Positions 51,205 to 60,451 of a stretch of DNA of 64,000 nucleotides are shown piece by piece. The position numbers and the translations under genes were made by a program. The stretch is taken from the NCBI RefSeq assembly GCF_000621705.1, contig NZ_JHXO01000001.1, positions 62,001 through 126,000 of the forward strand. The letters run 5' to 3'. Each line of letters opens with the position of its first letter. The stretch's first letter is position 1. The notes beneath the pieces were generated by a model. The model was not told where the DNA came from and searched no databases. It saw only the letters and a program-made list of their open reading frames with translations. Source of the DNA: Prolixibacter bellariivorans ATCC BAA-1284. GTDB lineage: Bacteria; Bacteroidota; Bacteroidia; Bacteroidales; Prolixibacteraceae.

Positions 51205-51234
51205 TAAAAAAACCTTCTCCCTTTTGGAAGAAGG
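51205..51234 (-). terminator. terminator of tRNA-Leu
   Basis: CCTTCT / AGAAGG stem extended by CC/GG across a mismatch; on the minus strand it is followed by seven T, directly after the tRNA. Confidence 0.75.
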
Positions 51235-51240
51235 CTTCAG

Positions 51241-51324
51241 TACCCGGGGCGGGAATCGAACCCGCACGATATTGCTATCACTGGATTTTGAGTCCAGCGC
51301 GTCTACCAATTCCGCCACCCGGGC
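51241..51324 (-). tRNA. tRNA-Leu(CAA)
   Basis: Acceptor GCCCGGG / CCCGGGT, anticodon stem CTGGA/TCCAG with loop CTCAAAA (anticodon CAA), a long class-II variable arm and T stem GCGGG/CCCGC. The CCA end is not encoded (discriminator A is followed by CTG). Length is 84 bases. Confidence 0.95.
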
Positions 51325-51355
51325 GAGTAGACTACCGGTTTTTTCCGGCGCGGCA

Positions 51356-51363
51356 CAAATATA
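51356..51363 (-). promoter_or_regulatory. -7 promoter element of tRNA-Leu
   Basis: TATATTTG on the minus strand, 32 bases before the mature 5' end, matches TAnnTTTG exactly; only a weak TTTCG lies at -33 distance. Confidence 0.55.
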
Positions 51364-51406
51364 GATCAAAAATTCACTTCCGAAAAATATTTTTCATGGA
51401 AAAAAC

Positions 51407-52786
51407 TCATATTTCCTTTATTCGACGGGCATCGATGGCTGCCGTCACTTTTCCGTAAATCACCAGCGAAATGGCCGATACGATGGCAATGCCCACAAAA
51501 ACAAACCAGATATAATGCGCATGATCGTATGCATGAAGCTTTTCCGCTTCACTAAGCGTCAACGGGTCGGGACAATATTTCCCGAGCAAATAACCTGATA
51601 AACCGAAGCCTACCAGCGACGAAAAAAACGAATGAAGATGACTGAATCCGAGGTAAAGTCCCTCCTCGCCCCGCGGAGCCTGCAACGAAAAATATTCGAG
51701 AAAACGGGGCGATATGAACGATTCAGCAACTCCCTGAAAAACGATTCCTACCACCATCATGAACGCGACCGGATGCATACCAAAAATCGGTTCCTGTACA
51801 ATCATATTTCCGGAAGCCATGGCCAACGCCGAAAACGGCATGATGAACATGCCTACCATCATGGAGGTAATTGCCTTTTTCTTCCGCATCAACTGCGTAA
51901 TTAGGCTAACCGTCAAAACCACGACCAGCGGATTAACGTTGGCATACCAAGAAGGAGATGCGCCCTCTCCTGCCATGCGCAACACATATTTGGGCATGGT
52001 GGCATACAACTGATGCTGCACCATCCAAAAGCCGGTGATGATGAGAATCAAAACAATCAAACGTACGTTGGAGACGACTTTGATAAGCGCCTGCCATATT
52101 TCTTTCAGCGATTTTCCCTGACCTTCGTGATGCGACGATTTAAACATGAAGAAAACAACGATAAATCCGAGTAAGGTTGCTCCGGCCGAAAAGTAATTCA
52201 GGGTAATCAGACCTTCGTTTCCCAACGCTTCCCGCAAGGGTTTCACAATGGTTTTTCCGGAAAAGGCACCAATATTCACCATCGCGTAAAAGATGGAAAA
52301 TCCGCGGGCCCGGTTTTGCTCGGTGGTCTCTTTCGATACGGTTCCGGAAATCACTGATTTGATGAATGAACCACCAATGATGATGAGTGCCATCACCGGG
52401 AGAATGCCCCACTTGGCGGTACTCTCACGTAAACCGGAAAACTCCGTCAGGTGGCCGTAGTGCACTAACCCGGCTGACTGCAATGTGGTAGGCAACAATC
52501 CCAATCCTAAATAACCAATGGAAAGTAACCCGAAAGCCAGCAACAATCCACTTCGAAATCCGATTTTATCGGCAATCGCTCCGCTAAAAGTGGGTAAAAG
52601 GTATAGCAGCGCGGAAAAGGTCCCGGAAATGAATCCGGCCTGAACATCTGAAAAACCGAGTATCCTCGAAAGATAAAGGGTAATGACAATGAAAACTCCG
52701 TAGTAGGCCGCCCGCTCAAACAGTTCAACGGTATTAGCCACCCAAAATGCCCGGGAAAAACGCCAGGTACTTTCTCTCTCCATCAT
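51407..52786 (-). CDS. MFS transporter, POT/peptide-type
   Basis: 459 residues with about twelve membrane helices. The N-terminal motif ELFERAAYYG corresponds to the ExxERxxYYG proton-coupling motif of POT (PTR2) oligopeptide symporters, and loop 2-3 has GAIADKIGFRSGLLL. A long cytoplasmic loop with GQGKSLKEIWQAL separates the halves. Peptide uptake is the best guess, but the family overlap with other MFS carriers leaves the substrate open. Start is one of two adjacent ATGs (52786 or 52783); an upstream TTG at 52798 is less likely. Single-gene unit. Confidence 0.85.
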   Translation of the reverse strand: MMERESTWRFSRAFWVANTVELFERAAYYGVFIVITLYLSRILGFSDVQAGFISGTFSALLYLLPTFSGAIADKIGFRSGLLLAFGLLSIGYLGLGLLPTTLQSAGLVHYGHLTEFSGLRESTAKWGILPVMALIIIGGSFIKSVISGTVSKETTEQNRARGFSIFYAMVNIGAFSGKTIVKPLREALGNEGLITLNYFSAGATLLGFIVVFFMFKSSHHEGQGKSLKEIWQALIKVVSNVRLIVLILIITGFWMVQHQLYATMPKYVLRMAGEGASPSWYANVNPLVVVLTVSLITQLMRKKKAITSMMVGMFIMPFSALAMASGNMIVQEPIFGMHPVAFMMVVGIVFQGVAESFISPRFLEYFSLQAPRGEEGLYLGFSHLHSFFSSLVGFGLSGYLLGKYCPDPLTLSEAEKLHAYDHAHYIWFVFVGIAIVSAISLVIYGKVTAAIDARRIKEI

Positions 52787-52830
52787 GTTAAAAGTCAAAT
52801 TAGTAGTTCGGTATCTTCTGCGAAAAGCAT

Positions 52831-52838
52831 CAAAGATA
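52831..52838 (-). promoter_or_regulatory. -7 element of the POT-type transporter gene
   Basis: TATCTTTG on the minus strand matches TAnnTTTG, about 45 bases before the start codon; no good -33 TTG. Confidence 0.45.
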
Positions 52839-52900
52839 AAAAATTGCCCGAAAGTTCCGGCCCTCTGAATTTTCGACCTGAAGGTATCTCAACTGTCCAA

Positions 52901-52908
52901 TAAATTTG
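52901..52908 (+). promoter_or_regulatory. candidate -7 element upstream of the FecI-like operon
   Basis: TAAATTTG matches TAnnTTTG and would leave a leader of about 115 bases before ATG 53029. No -33 box was found; the operon could instead use its own sigma factor. Confidence 0.3.
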
Positions 52909-53028
52909 TGACTACTCGTCGATTGTTGCTCTTTTTCATTAAATTAAAGCATCAATTAAAAATTATGCCTCTTAACATAAGGGTCTTTTGATGATGAACT
53001 GTCATTATACTATTATATTGATGAGGCG

Positions 53029-53700
53029 ATGCAAAAATCTCAGATGATACAGGACGAGGATAACAGACGGCTTCAGGCTATCCGCGAAGGCGATAAACAA
53101 GCTTTTGAGGCGCTCTTCTATGAGTGCTATCGTCCGATGGTTGCTTATGCCTTTCGCTTTCTGGGCGATATGGAACCTTCGGAAAGTGTTGTTCAGGATG
53201 TGTTTCTCAAATTCTGGCAAAAACGAAAGGAACTGATGATTACCTCTTCCCTCCGAAGCTACCTGTTCCGGGCCGTTCGCAACCTGAGCCTCAACTATCT
53301 TGAGCACCGAAAAATCATGTCTGGTTATGCTCATATGGTGATGGAACGGGAATCGGACCGTTACGACTACAGCGACTTTTATGTGGAAGTAGGTTTGAAA
53401 GAGAAAATCGATACAGCGGTTTCGGCTTTGCCGGAAAAGCGGCAGGAAATTTTCCGCCTGGCACGGGAAGAAGGATTGAAGTATCGTGAAATTGCCGAGC
53501 AATTAAACATTTCGGTGAAAACCGTTGAAACGCAAATGACGCTGGCACTGAAACAATTGAGAACGTCGTTGAAGGATTATCGTCACCTGGTTCTCTTCTT
53601 CCTGGGAACAGGAAGCAACCAATCGAAAAATAATTTACCAGATCAATCCATTTCCGTTAAGGGTAAAAAGCTGATTAACTGTCTTCCATACAGATTATGA
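53029..53700 (+). CDS. FecI-like ECF sigma factor
   Basis: 223 residues. Region 2 runs from about 20 to 90 (FEALFYECYRPMVAYAFRF, VVQDVFLKFWQKRKEL, SYLFRAVRNLSLNYL) and region 4 from about 120 to 180 (LPEKRQEIFRLAREEGLKYREIAEQLNISVKTVETQM). It has a C-terminal tail of about 30 residues beyond region 4. FecR-type anti-sigma gene follows with a 4-base overlap (ATGA), the standard FecI/FecR arrangement. It should transcribe the envelope genes behind it. Confidence 0.94.
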   Translation: MQKSQMIQDEDNRRLQAIREGDKQAFEALFYECYRPMVAYAFRFLGDMEPSESVVQDVFLKFWQKRKELMITSSLRSYLFRAVRNLSLNYLEHRKIMSGYAHMVMERESDRYDYSDFYVEVGLKEKIDTAVSALPEKRQEIFRLAREEGLKYREIAEQLNISVKTVETQMTLALKQLRTSLKDYRHLVLFFLGTGSNQSKNNLPDQSISVKGKKLINCLPYRL

Positions 53701-54704
53701 AAAGCGAGAAGAACATATCGAAACTGACGCCGGAAGAGTGGACTGCTTTCCTGAACGGCGAAAGAGGTACGGAGACGTTTTCGGGAGAGGAAACCTCTGA
53801 GATGAGAGAGATGCAAGAAGCCTGGGAGCTGAGTGGTACGGTTTTCAGCCATTCGGCTGCTGACCCGGACAAAGCCTGGGCTAAATTAAATAAACAACTG
53901 GATAAAACTCCTCAACCGGCAGAACAACCAACCCGTCGCCTGTTCCGGCGCGTTATGCAATATGCCGCTACCATACTGGTACTTGTTGCTCTTGGTGTTA
54001 CCGGTTATTGGCTCAGCCGGCCTAAGCAACCCGTGACATCGCAGTGGGTTGTTCAGCAAAGCGTGGTGCAGCCGACCGTTATCAAACAAGTTACCTTACC
54101 CGACGGAACCATTGTTAGTCTGAACGCCGATTCCCGCATCGAATATCCGGAAAGTTTTTCGGGACAGAAAAGAACCGTGAAATTGGTCGGTGAAGCATTT
54201 TTTGATGTTCACCACGATGCACTTCACCCGTTTATCATCGAAACCGAAGGAGCAGAAATTGAAGTGTTGGGAACTTCGTTCAATGTGTCGGCTTATCCCG
54301 GCAAGGAGAAAGTGGAAGTGAATGTGCGTACCGGTACCGTCCGACTGGTTTCGACCCGCAAGAAAGGGAAGCAAGCCGAAGAGATCCTTCCGGCCGGACA
54401 GCGCGGATGGGTGAATTTAAGCGATGGTTCTACGTCCAGTCAACTGGGTGTTGCTCCCAATTACCTTTCGTGGGTAAACAAGGACATCCGGTTTAAGAAT
54501 ACGCCCCTTTCGGAAGTATTCGGCGTACTCGAAAATACGTACCACGTTAAAGTCGAAGGTGCCAATGCTCACATCGATACACTGCGATACACGGCTGACT
54601 TTGAGAAACAGAATCTTGATTTCATCGTCGATGTCATTGGTCGTACCCTGAATCTGAAGGTCTCGAAAACAGACGATGGTATCGTGTTTGCCATGAAGAA
54701 ATAG
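53697..54704 (+). CDS. FecR family anti-sigma factor
   Basis: 335 residues. The cytoplasmic N-terminus (1-85) would hold the sigma factor, a membrane helix lies at about 86-106, and the periplasmic FecR domain follows with TLPDGTIVSLNADSRIEYP, VGEAFFDVHHDALHPFII and VLGTSFNVSAYP. The C-terminal DUF4974 domain (IRFKNTPLSEVFGVLENTY ... ADFEKQNLDFIVDVIGRTL) has an STN-like fold. Normally such a protein senses the STN domain of a TonB-dependent receptor. Here the next genes carry STN domains but no receptor barrel. Confidence 0.93.
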   Translation: MKSEKNISKLTPEEWTAFLNGERGTETFSGEETSEMREMQEAWELSGTVFSHSAADPDKAWAKLNKQLDKTPQPAEQPTRRLFRRVMQYAATILVLVALGVTGYWLSRPKQPVTSQWVVQQSVVQPTVIKQVTLPDGTIVSLNADSRIEYPESFSGQKRTVKLVGEAFFDVHHDALHPFIIETEGAEIEVLGTSFNVSAYPGKEKVEVNVRTGTVRLVSTRKKGKQAEEILPAGQRGWVNLSDGSTSSQLGVAPNYLSWVNKDIRFKNTPLSEVFGVLENTYHVKVEGANAHIDTLRYTADFEKQNLDFIVDVIGRTLNLKVSKTDDGIVFAMKK

Positions 54705-54726
54705 TCACAGGAAAGGAGGCCGTTAG

Positions 54727-56289
54727 ATGAAACGGCAAAAAGGGAAACGTATCATTGTTGCTTTCAGCCTGATGCTGATTTTCCTTTTTACACTTCCCTG
54801 TCCGCATACAAAAGCACAGGAAACTATCCTGCAACAGAAAATATCGCTCCGGGCAAAGGAGCAGCCGCTCATTGACATTATTCATCACGTAAGTGATACC
54901 CTCGGGTTGCAATTAACCTATAATGCCAATGCAGATGCAAATGAGTTGGTCAGTTTTCGGTGCGAGAATGAAGCGGCGGGAAAAGTGCTAAAGGAATTAT
55001 TGAATCGTTACCAGCTTGACTACATGGTATCGAGCGGACACCTCATTGTCCATGATTTGTTTAACAATGACCTAAATAATTACCAGCAAATTGAATCGAC
55101 AACCGGAAAACCACCCTATCAATCATTTGTATTCAATCATACCGAAAGGAAATCCGTAGCCATTCCTTTCATCGACGCCAGTAACCTCATCATCATTCCT
55201 GTCCGGATTAATAATTCGGAGAACCTGAATTTCATTCTTGACACCGGAGTGAAAGTGCCAACCATCACCGAACTTCCCGACACCAATCAACTCAACCTGA
55301 AATTTTTGCAGCCACTAAAACTTGCCGGTCTGGGAGAACTAAAAGAAGTCAACGCCTACGCTTCGTTTAATAACAAAATCGAATTTGCCGGTCTGACAGG
55401 TTATAATCAAACCATCCATGTAGTCGACAACCCCGATTTCAGAATATCACCGTTGATTGGCATCCCGGTTCACGGCTTAATTGGATTTAACCTGTTTAAA
55501 GATTATGTCATAAAAATCGATTATGCGCGCAAGATAATTTACCTTTATCAACCGGAGCACTTCAACATGAAACGGGCTTTGAGAAAATCGGAGGTTGTGA
55601 ACCTGGAATTCACCGATACCAAACCGTTGATGAAAGCGACCATTTTCATGGAAAATGAAAAAAACGTTCCGGTAAAACTGATGGTCGATTTGGGTGCCAG
55701 CGAGGCAGTTTGGCTATCATCCGGCTCCGATAAACGGTTACAGCCGCCGGAAAATAGCATCAGAACATTTCTAGGGCGCGGAATGGCTGGCGATCTTTAT
55801 GGAAAGAAAGGACGGATACAGGCGATACAGATAGGCAGAGTAAAATTTGAAGAACCCATCGCTTCATTTCCCGATACAAGCCACATTGGTGGTATTACCG
55901 GGAAAAAACGGAACGGAAGTATTGGAGGTGAGATCCTAAGACGGTTTATCGTCGTAATCGATTATCCAAATCGACGAATGCTGTTGCAACCGGGGCGTAA
56001 AATTCACGAACCCTTCAATTACAACATGAGTGGAATTGATATTGTGAATCCGATGCCTGGCTTGCCCTATTATAAGATCATTAATGTGCAGAAGGATTCA
56101 CCCGGCGATTTGGCCGGATTATTGCCGGATGATGTAATCGTGTACATTAACCATGCGGCTGCCAAAGACATTACGCTAAGCGAGCTCAACCAACTCCTGA
56201 TGAGTCGGGAGAACCGAAATATAAAAATGCTGGTGAAAAGAGACGGAAAGTTGATAAGAGCCGATTTTCGCCTGCAAAAAGTTTTCTAG
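54727..56289 (+). CDS. STN domain plus retropepsin-like aspartic protease plus PDZ protein
   Basis: 520 residues. Signal peptide (about 1-31, ending TKAQ); an STN domain (about 38-110, ISLRAKEQPLIDIIHHV, YMVSSGHLIVHD); two aspartic-protease lobes with ILDTGVKVPT (Asp172) and MVDLGASEAVWL (Asp321); and a PDZ domain (about 435-515, PGLPYYKIINV, SPGDLAGLLPDDVIVYI). The second lobe has D-L-G rather than D-T/S-G, which may weaken activity. Aspartic protease plus PDZ proteins are common in Bacteroidota; an STN domain fused in front is unusual. It begins 22 bases after fecR. It could cut a periplasmic target in response to the same signal that FecR senses (inference). Confidence 0.85.
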   Translation: MKRQKGKRIIVAFSLMLIFLFTLPCPHTKAQETILQQKISLRAKEQPLIDIIHHVSDTLGLQLTYNANADANELVSFRCENEAAGKVLKELLNRYQLDYMVSSGHLIVHDLFNNDLNNYQQIESTTGKPPYQSFVFNHTERKSVAIPFIDASNLIIIPVRINNSENLNFILDTGVKVPTITELPDTNQLNLKFLQPLKLAGLGELKEVNAYASFNNKIEFAGLTGYNQTIHVVDNPDFRISPLIGIPVHGLIGFNLFKDYVIKIDYARKIIYLYQPEHFNMKRALRKSEVVNLEFTDTKPLMKATIFMENEKNVPVKLMVDLGASEAVWLSSGSDKRLQPPENSIRTFLGRGMAGDLYGKKGRIQAIQIGRVKFEEPIASFPDTSHIGGITGKKRNGSIGGEILRRFIVVIDYPNRRMLLQPGRKIHEPFNYNMSGIDIVNPMPGLPYYKIINVQKDSPGDLAGLLPDDVIVYINHAAAKDITLSELNQLLMSRENRNIKMLVKRDGKLIRADFRLQKVF

Positions 56290-56293
56290 ACCT

Positions 56294-57787
56294 ATGTTTA
56301 AAAAGTACGGAATTCTGTTGTGGCTTTTGTGCCTTTTTATGCCCGGAGTATATGCTCAGGAAGCTCTTTCCGTACTGCAACGCCCTATCACAATTTCCGT
56401 CGACAGCTCATCTGTCGAAAATATCATTGACAGGTTGGTAATCGAAAACGATCTCTATTTTTCGTACAACCCACAAATCCTGCCAACAGGCCTTCATTCG
56501 TGCCATGCAGAGAAAATGCCGCTGAAGAATGTTTTGCGCAAGCTTCTTCCGGGCAGCGACTATCAATTCGAGGTTATCGATAACCAGATTATTATCAAAC
56601 GCCTTGAAAGAGAACCGCTGCGTGTTTCCGCGCAGGTGATCGATCGCAAAAGCCGCGATCCGGTGCCCTACGCCTCCGTAACCATTGAAGGGCAGAGCAT
56701 CGGTACCATCACCAACTCCGATGGCCGCTTCGATTTGGTTATCCCGCAGCGATTGCTCGACCACGATATTCTCATCGGTTGTCTGGGCTATGTGGAGTTC
56801 CGCATTGCACCGGACAGCCTGAAAAGTGTAAGTCAAATCGATCTCAAACCGGTCTCATATCGCCTGCGTGAAGTAAGAGTAAAACCGGTAGAACCGGAAG
56901 AAATTATTGCCCGGTTCAGAGCGCACATTACAGATAACTATACGCTTACTCCCCAGTTGATGACTACTTTCTACCGCGAAACAGTGAAACAGGACGGTGA
57001 GTACATGGGCATGTGGGAAGCCGTGATGGAAATGTTGAAGAGCCCTTATAGAGGAGTTGCAAGTGACAAGGTGCGATTTGTCAAAGGCCGGAAAAGCGAA
57101 TTCAGCAATTCGTATAAAGATGTCAAGTTGAAAATTCAGGGGGGCCCCTATTATATTACCAAGCTCGACGTGGTGAAAAACCTGGAGAGTTTTCTTGATC
57201 CAAAATACGAACTAATCTACCGCTACCGCTTCGATCAACCCATCGTGTACAACGGCCGGATAGCTTGGGTTATCCGCTTTGCGCGAAAAGAAAGAGTGGA
57301 TTATCCCTGCTTCAATGGCTACTTCCTGATCGATGCGGAATCGTATGCCTTGATTATGGCTGACTTCTCGTTAGACAATAAGAGTTTAAAAATTCTGGGC
57401 GAATCGTTCATTAAAAAACAACCCCACGGCATAAAAACACAGCCTATCAGAGCCGAATACAGAATTACCTACCGGGAATTAAACGGAAAATGGAGTTTCT
57501 ACATGGCCCGAACCGATGTTCAGTTCAGGGTGCGCAACAAGCTAAATCACAAGCGTTCAATATTCCGCAGCATTTCCGATATGGTGGTTACACAGCAGTA
57601 CCGTTTCCCGCGAAGGGCACGATTTGGGCCATCAGGGATTTTTCGGTCAAACGATATTTTTACCGACTTCATTGGCAACTATGACCCGCAATTTTGGGAA
57701 AATTATAACGTGATAAAACCAGATGAAGATCTGCGTAATGCACTGAAGAAAAATATCAATCCTTCAGAAAATAACGTTCAACAATAA
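56294..57787 (+). CDS. STN plus CarboxypepD_reg-like exported protein
   Basis: 497 residues. Signal peptide (about 1-21, ending VYAQ), an STN domain (about 30-100, ITISVDSSSVENIIDRLV, YQFEVIDNQIIIKR), a CarboxypepD_reg-like Ig fold (about 108-190, DPVPYASVTIEGQSIGTITNSDGRFDL), then about 300 residues of mixed alpha/beta sequence with FYRETVKQDGEYM and a final FTDFIGNYDPQFWENYNVI. The last part resembles the soluble region of DUF5686-type proteins but no barrel follows. It starts 4 bases after the protease gene and ends 10 before the next, so it is firmly in the operon. Function unknown. Confidence 0.8.
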   Translation: MFKKYGILLWLLCLFMPGVYAQEALSVLQRPITISVDSSSVENIIDRLVIENDLYFSYNPQILPTGLHSCHAEKMPLKNVLRKLLPGSDYQFEVIDNQIIIKRLEREPLRVSAQVIDRKSRDPVPYASVTIEGQSIGTITNSDGRFDLVIPQRLLDHDILIGCLGYVEFRIAPDSLKSVSQIDLKPVSYRLREVRVKPVEPEEIIARFRAHITDNYTLTPQLMTTFYRETVKQDGEYMGMWEAVMEMLKSPYRGVASDKVRFVKGRKSEFSNSYKDVKLKIQGGPYYITKLDVVKNLESFLDPKYELIYRYRFDQPIVYNGRIAWVIRFARKERVDYPCFNGYFLIDAESYALIMADFSLDNKSLKILGESFIKKQPHGIKTQPIRAEYRITYRELNGKWSFYMARTDVQFRVRNKLNHKRSIFRSISDMVVTQQYRFPRRARFGPSGIFRSNDIFTDFIGNYDPQFWENYNVIKPDEDLRNALKKNINPSENNVQQ

Positions 57788-57797
57788 CACCCTTGTT

Positions 57798-60383
57798 ATG
57801 AAATCAATTATCCGTCTTATTCTGTCAGTGATTTTTCTGTTTGCCGGATGGCTGCACGCACAGGAAACAGAGAAACCTCATTTAGTTGATCAGCTTACCA
57901 ATCAATTAAAAAATTACCGGTTGCAAACAGTTAATCAGGAAGTGTACGTTTCAACCGATAAATCGCTATACCGCCCGGGTGAAGACCTGTGGTTCAAAGG
58001 CTATGTCACCGATGTGCAGACACATCTTCCTTCCCTGAAAAGTCTGGAACTGGATGTCCGGTTAATCAGCGATAAAGGAGATGAAATCAAGAGCGATCGG
58101 TTCAAGCTGCAAAATGGCATTACCAATGGCGATTTCAAACTTCCGGAGACAGTGGCGCAAGGAAATTACTACCTCATTGCCTATACTCCGGAAATGACCT
58201 ACCGACCAGTGAGCCAGATCTTCCACAAGCGCATCATCATCAAGCGGCCCGAACAGCAAAACCTGCACTACGACATGGTTTTCGACAAGCCTTTCTATCA
58301 GGCCGGAGAAAATGTAACCGCCAAACTTCTTGTTTCTGATCTCCGCAAAAAGCCTGAAGCGAATGTGAGAATAAAGTATTCTGTTCACTCAGGCGATAAC
58401 ACCCTCGCTTCCGGAAAAGTGAAAACGGAAAAGAATGGAAGTGCACTTGTCTCTTTTAAGGCTCCCGAAGATCAGCTTGAAGCGCCATTACTGCTCGACA
58501 TTGAATTCAACGAGAACAAAGAGGATTATCATTTCAGTAATCATGTGCCGCTTGCGAACGACAAGCTTACCATTCACTTTTTCCCGGAAGGTGGAAACCT
58601 GGTACCTGCAGCAGATCAAATGGTTGCGTTCCGTGCTTTCGATGCCTTTGGTAACCCAATGAATGTAAGTGGCAATGTAATCGACCATAACGGCAAACTG
58701 TTGGCTAAAGCGGGGACCGTTGCTCCCGGTTTGGGCATTTTTAGTTTGGTTTCCCAGAATGACAAGCAATTGAAGCTCGTGGTTACCAGTGAGCCCGGTA
58801 AAGGTCAGGAATTTTTGTTGCCGAAACCCGACCCCGAAGCCGTTTCCATTACCGCGAGCCAAAGCAATACTGATACACTGTGGGTAACAATAAAAAGACC
58901 GGCGGGAAGCGAAAAGAATACCTACTCTATGCTGGCGGTGAATCGTGGTGACATGGTCTGGGCCTCTGAATTCAAAATTGGAGCTGCTGGACGAATTCCG
59001 GTTAACCTGAACATTTTTCGCCAAGGGGTTACGCTGCTGTCCGTTTTTGACGAAGCGGGGAATTTACGAGGCCAGAGATTGGTCAACATCAACAAAGGTA
59101 AATCGGTAAATGTAAAAGCTGAATTTCCTGAATCGATGGCAACTGAACAGGATGGGAAAATTCACATCTTGTTAACCGACGAAAAAGGCCGGCCGGTAAA
59201 AGGCGAAATCGCCGTCTCGGTAACGGATATGCAGGCAAATATTCCTGAAGCATGCGGCATATCTAGTCTAAACTGTGGAACATCATTACCAATTCCGTTG
59301 CCAGATCCTGAATCGGAAACAAATGCTGCCCGGTTTAAATTTTACCTGATGGCCAACCATCTGCAAAATTTCAATTGGAATGAAGTTCGATCATTTAAGG
59401 ACTCTGCTTCTGAAACACCCGCTGAATTGAATATCGGTATTTCCGGAATGGTTTTCGACCGAAAAGATCAACCCGTGGCAAACGCCAAAGTCAATGTTGT
59501 CAATACCAGCATGCAAGTATTTACCACGACCAGTGATGCAAACGGACATTTTACCATTGACTCTCCGCTATTGTCCAACCCGAGCGATCTGACCGTCAAT
59601 GCCACCGATGATTCAGGCAAGAAAGACCTAACCGTTAAGCTGGACAAAAGCTTTGCCGAAAAGGTCGTCGACTATATCCGCAGCAAACCCGAAGACGATC
59701 CATGGAAAACGGAAATGAATCTCCTTCAGACAGCTTATTTTGAAACAAATCCGGATTTGTTTGCTTCTGTTCCCGACAAAAAAATGGACGCTTTTAACAA
59801 TAAAAGAAAAGACGACTTTTGGAGAGCATATCTCGATCAATCTACGAACCTGCTCGACATCATCAACATGATTAAACCCTTTGATTTGATGGGAGAAAGA
59901 ATTGTCTTCAAAGGTTCACATAACAGCTTGTTGAACCAGGGAGGTGCGTTAATTGTAATTGATGGACAGCAACTAGGAACGTCTGCTTCTACGCTGAGTT
60001 CAATCCCTCCGATGAATGTAGAAGATATTCATGTCTCCACGAAACTTTCGGACGTGGCTAAATACACTGGCTTAAATTCAGTGGGCGTCATCGAAATTAC
60101 CACCAAGAAGGGAAAACGTATAGAATCCAAGAAAGAACAGGGACCGGAGTATGACAAAGGATTGCGGATGTCACGACAATTTTCACCTCAACCAATCGGG
60201 AAATCCAAGTACAATCTGGAAACAACACTGCTATGGGATCCGGTTGTTTTTACCAACGAAAAAGGGGAAGCAGAGCTCAACTTTAAGACCAGTAAATTAA
60301 AGTCAACGTACAATGTCCATATCGAAGGAATTACCGTTGACGGAACCTGGTTCAGTAAAAACGAGCAACTGAAAGTGGAATAA
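57798..60383 (+). CDS. MG2 (alpha-2-macroglobulin-like) plus TonB-plug-like exported protein
   Basis: 861 residues. A signal peptide (about 1-22, ending LHAQ) is followed by an MG2 domain with YVSTDKSLYRPGEDLWFKGY, several further sandwich domains, a CarboxypepD_reg-like fold near 550-625 (ISGMVFDRKDQPVANAKVNV), a plug-like domain near 690-775 (LIVIDGQQLGTS, SVGVIEITTKKGKR) and a closing sandwich (GEAELNFKTSKLKSTYNVHIEGI). There is no thioester motif and no outer-membrane barrel after the plug. It should be periplasmic or outer-membrane associated. The family is widespread in Bacteroidota without a settled function. Last gene of the FecI/FecR operon. Confidence 0.83.
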   Translation: MKSIIRLILSVIFLFAGWLHAQETEKPHLVDQLTNQLKNYRLQTVNQEVYVSTDKSLYRPGEDLWFKGYVTDVQTHLPSLKSLELDVRLISDKGDEIKSDRFKLQNGITNGDFKLPETVAQGNYYLIAYTPEMTYRPVSQIFHKRIIIKRPEQQNLHYDMVFDKPFYQAGENVTAKLLVSDLRKKPEANVRIKYSVHSGDNTLASGKVKTEKNGSALVSFKAPEDQLEAPLLLDIEFNENKEDYHFSNHVPLANDKLTIHFFPEGGNLVPAADQMVAFRAFDAFGNPMNVSGNVIDHNGKLLAKAGTVAPGLGIFSLVSQNDKQLKLVVTSEPGKGQEFLLPKPDPEAVSITASQSNTDTLWVTIKRPAGSEKNTYSMLAVNRGDMVWASEFKIGAAGRIPVNLNIFRQGVTLLSVFDEAGNLRGQRLVNINKGKSVNVKAEFPESMATEQDGKIHILLTDEKGRPVKGEIAVSVTDMQANIPEACGISSLNCGTSLPIPLPDPESETNAARFKFYLMANHLQNFNWNEVRSFKDSASETPAELNIGISGMVFDRKDQPVANAKVNVVNTSMQVFTTTSDANGHFTIDSPLLSNPSDLTVNATDDSGKKDLTVKLDKSFAEKVVDYIRSKPEDDPWKTEMNLLQTAYFETNPDLFASVPDKKMDAFNNKRKDDFWRAYLDQSTNLLDIINMIKPFDLMGERIVFKGSHNSLLNQGGALIVIDGQQLGTSASTLSSIPPMNVEDIHVSTKLSDVAKYTGLNSVGVIEITTKKGKRIESKKEQGPEYDKGLRMSRQFSPQPIGKSKYNLETTLLWDPVVFTNEKGEAELNFKTSKLKSTYNVHIEGITVDGTWFSKNEQLKVE

Positions 60384-60406
60384 TGTAAATAATTTGACAG
60401 ATCATA

Positions 60407-60445
60407 AAAATCCCCTGAAATCAATCGGTCTCAGGGGATTTGTCT
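60407..60445. terminator. bidirectional terminator after the FecI/FecR operon
   Basis: Perfect 11-bp stem AAATCCCCTGA / TCAGGGGATTT; T-rich on the + side, TTTTATGATC on the minus side, between convergent genes. Confidence 0.8.
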
Positions 60446-60451
60446 AATATT

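Noticed and set aside
50564-51240. Complete insertion sequence around the Y1 homologue
   Set aside because: No subterminal hairpins or flanking repeats were found; the hairpin at 51205-51234 is the terminator of tRNA-Leu.
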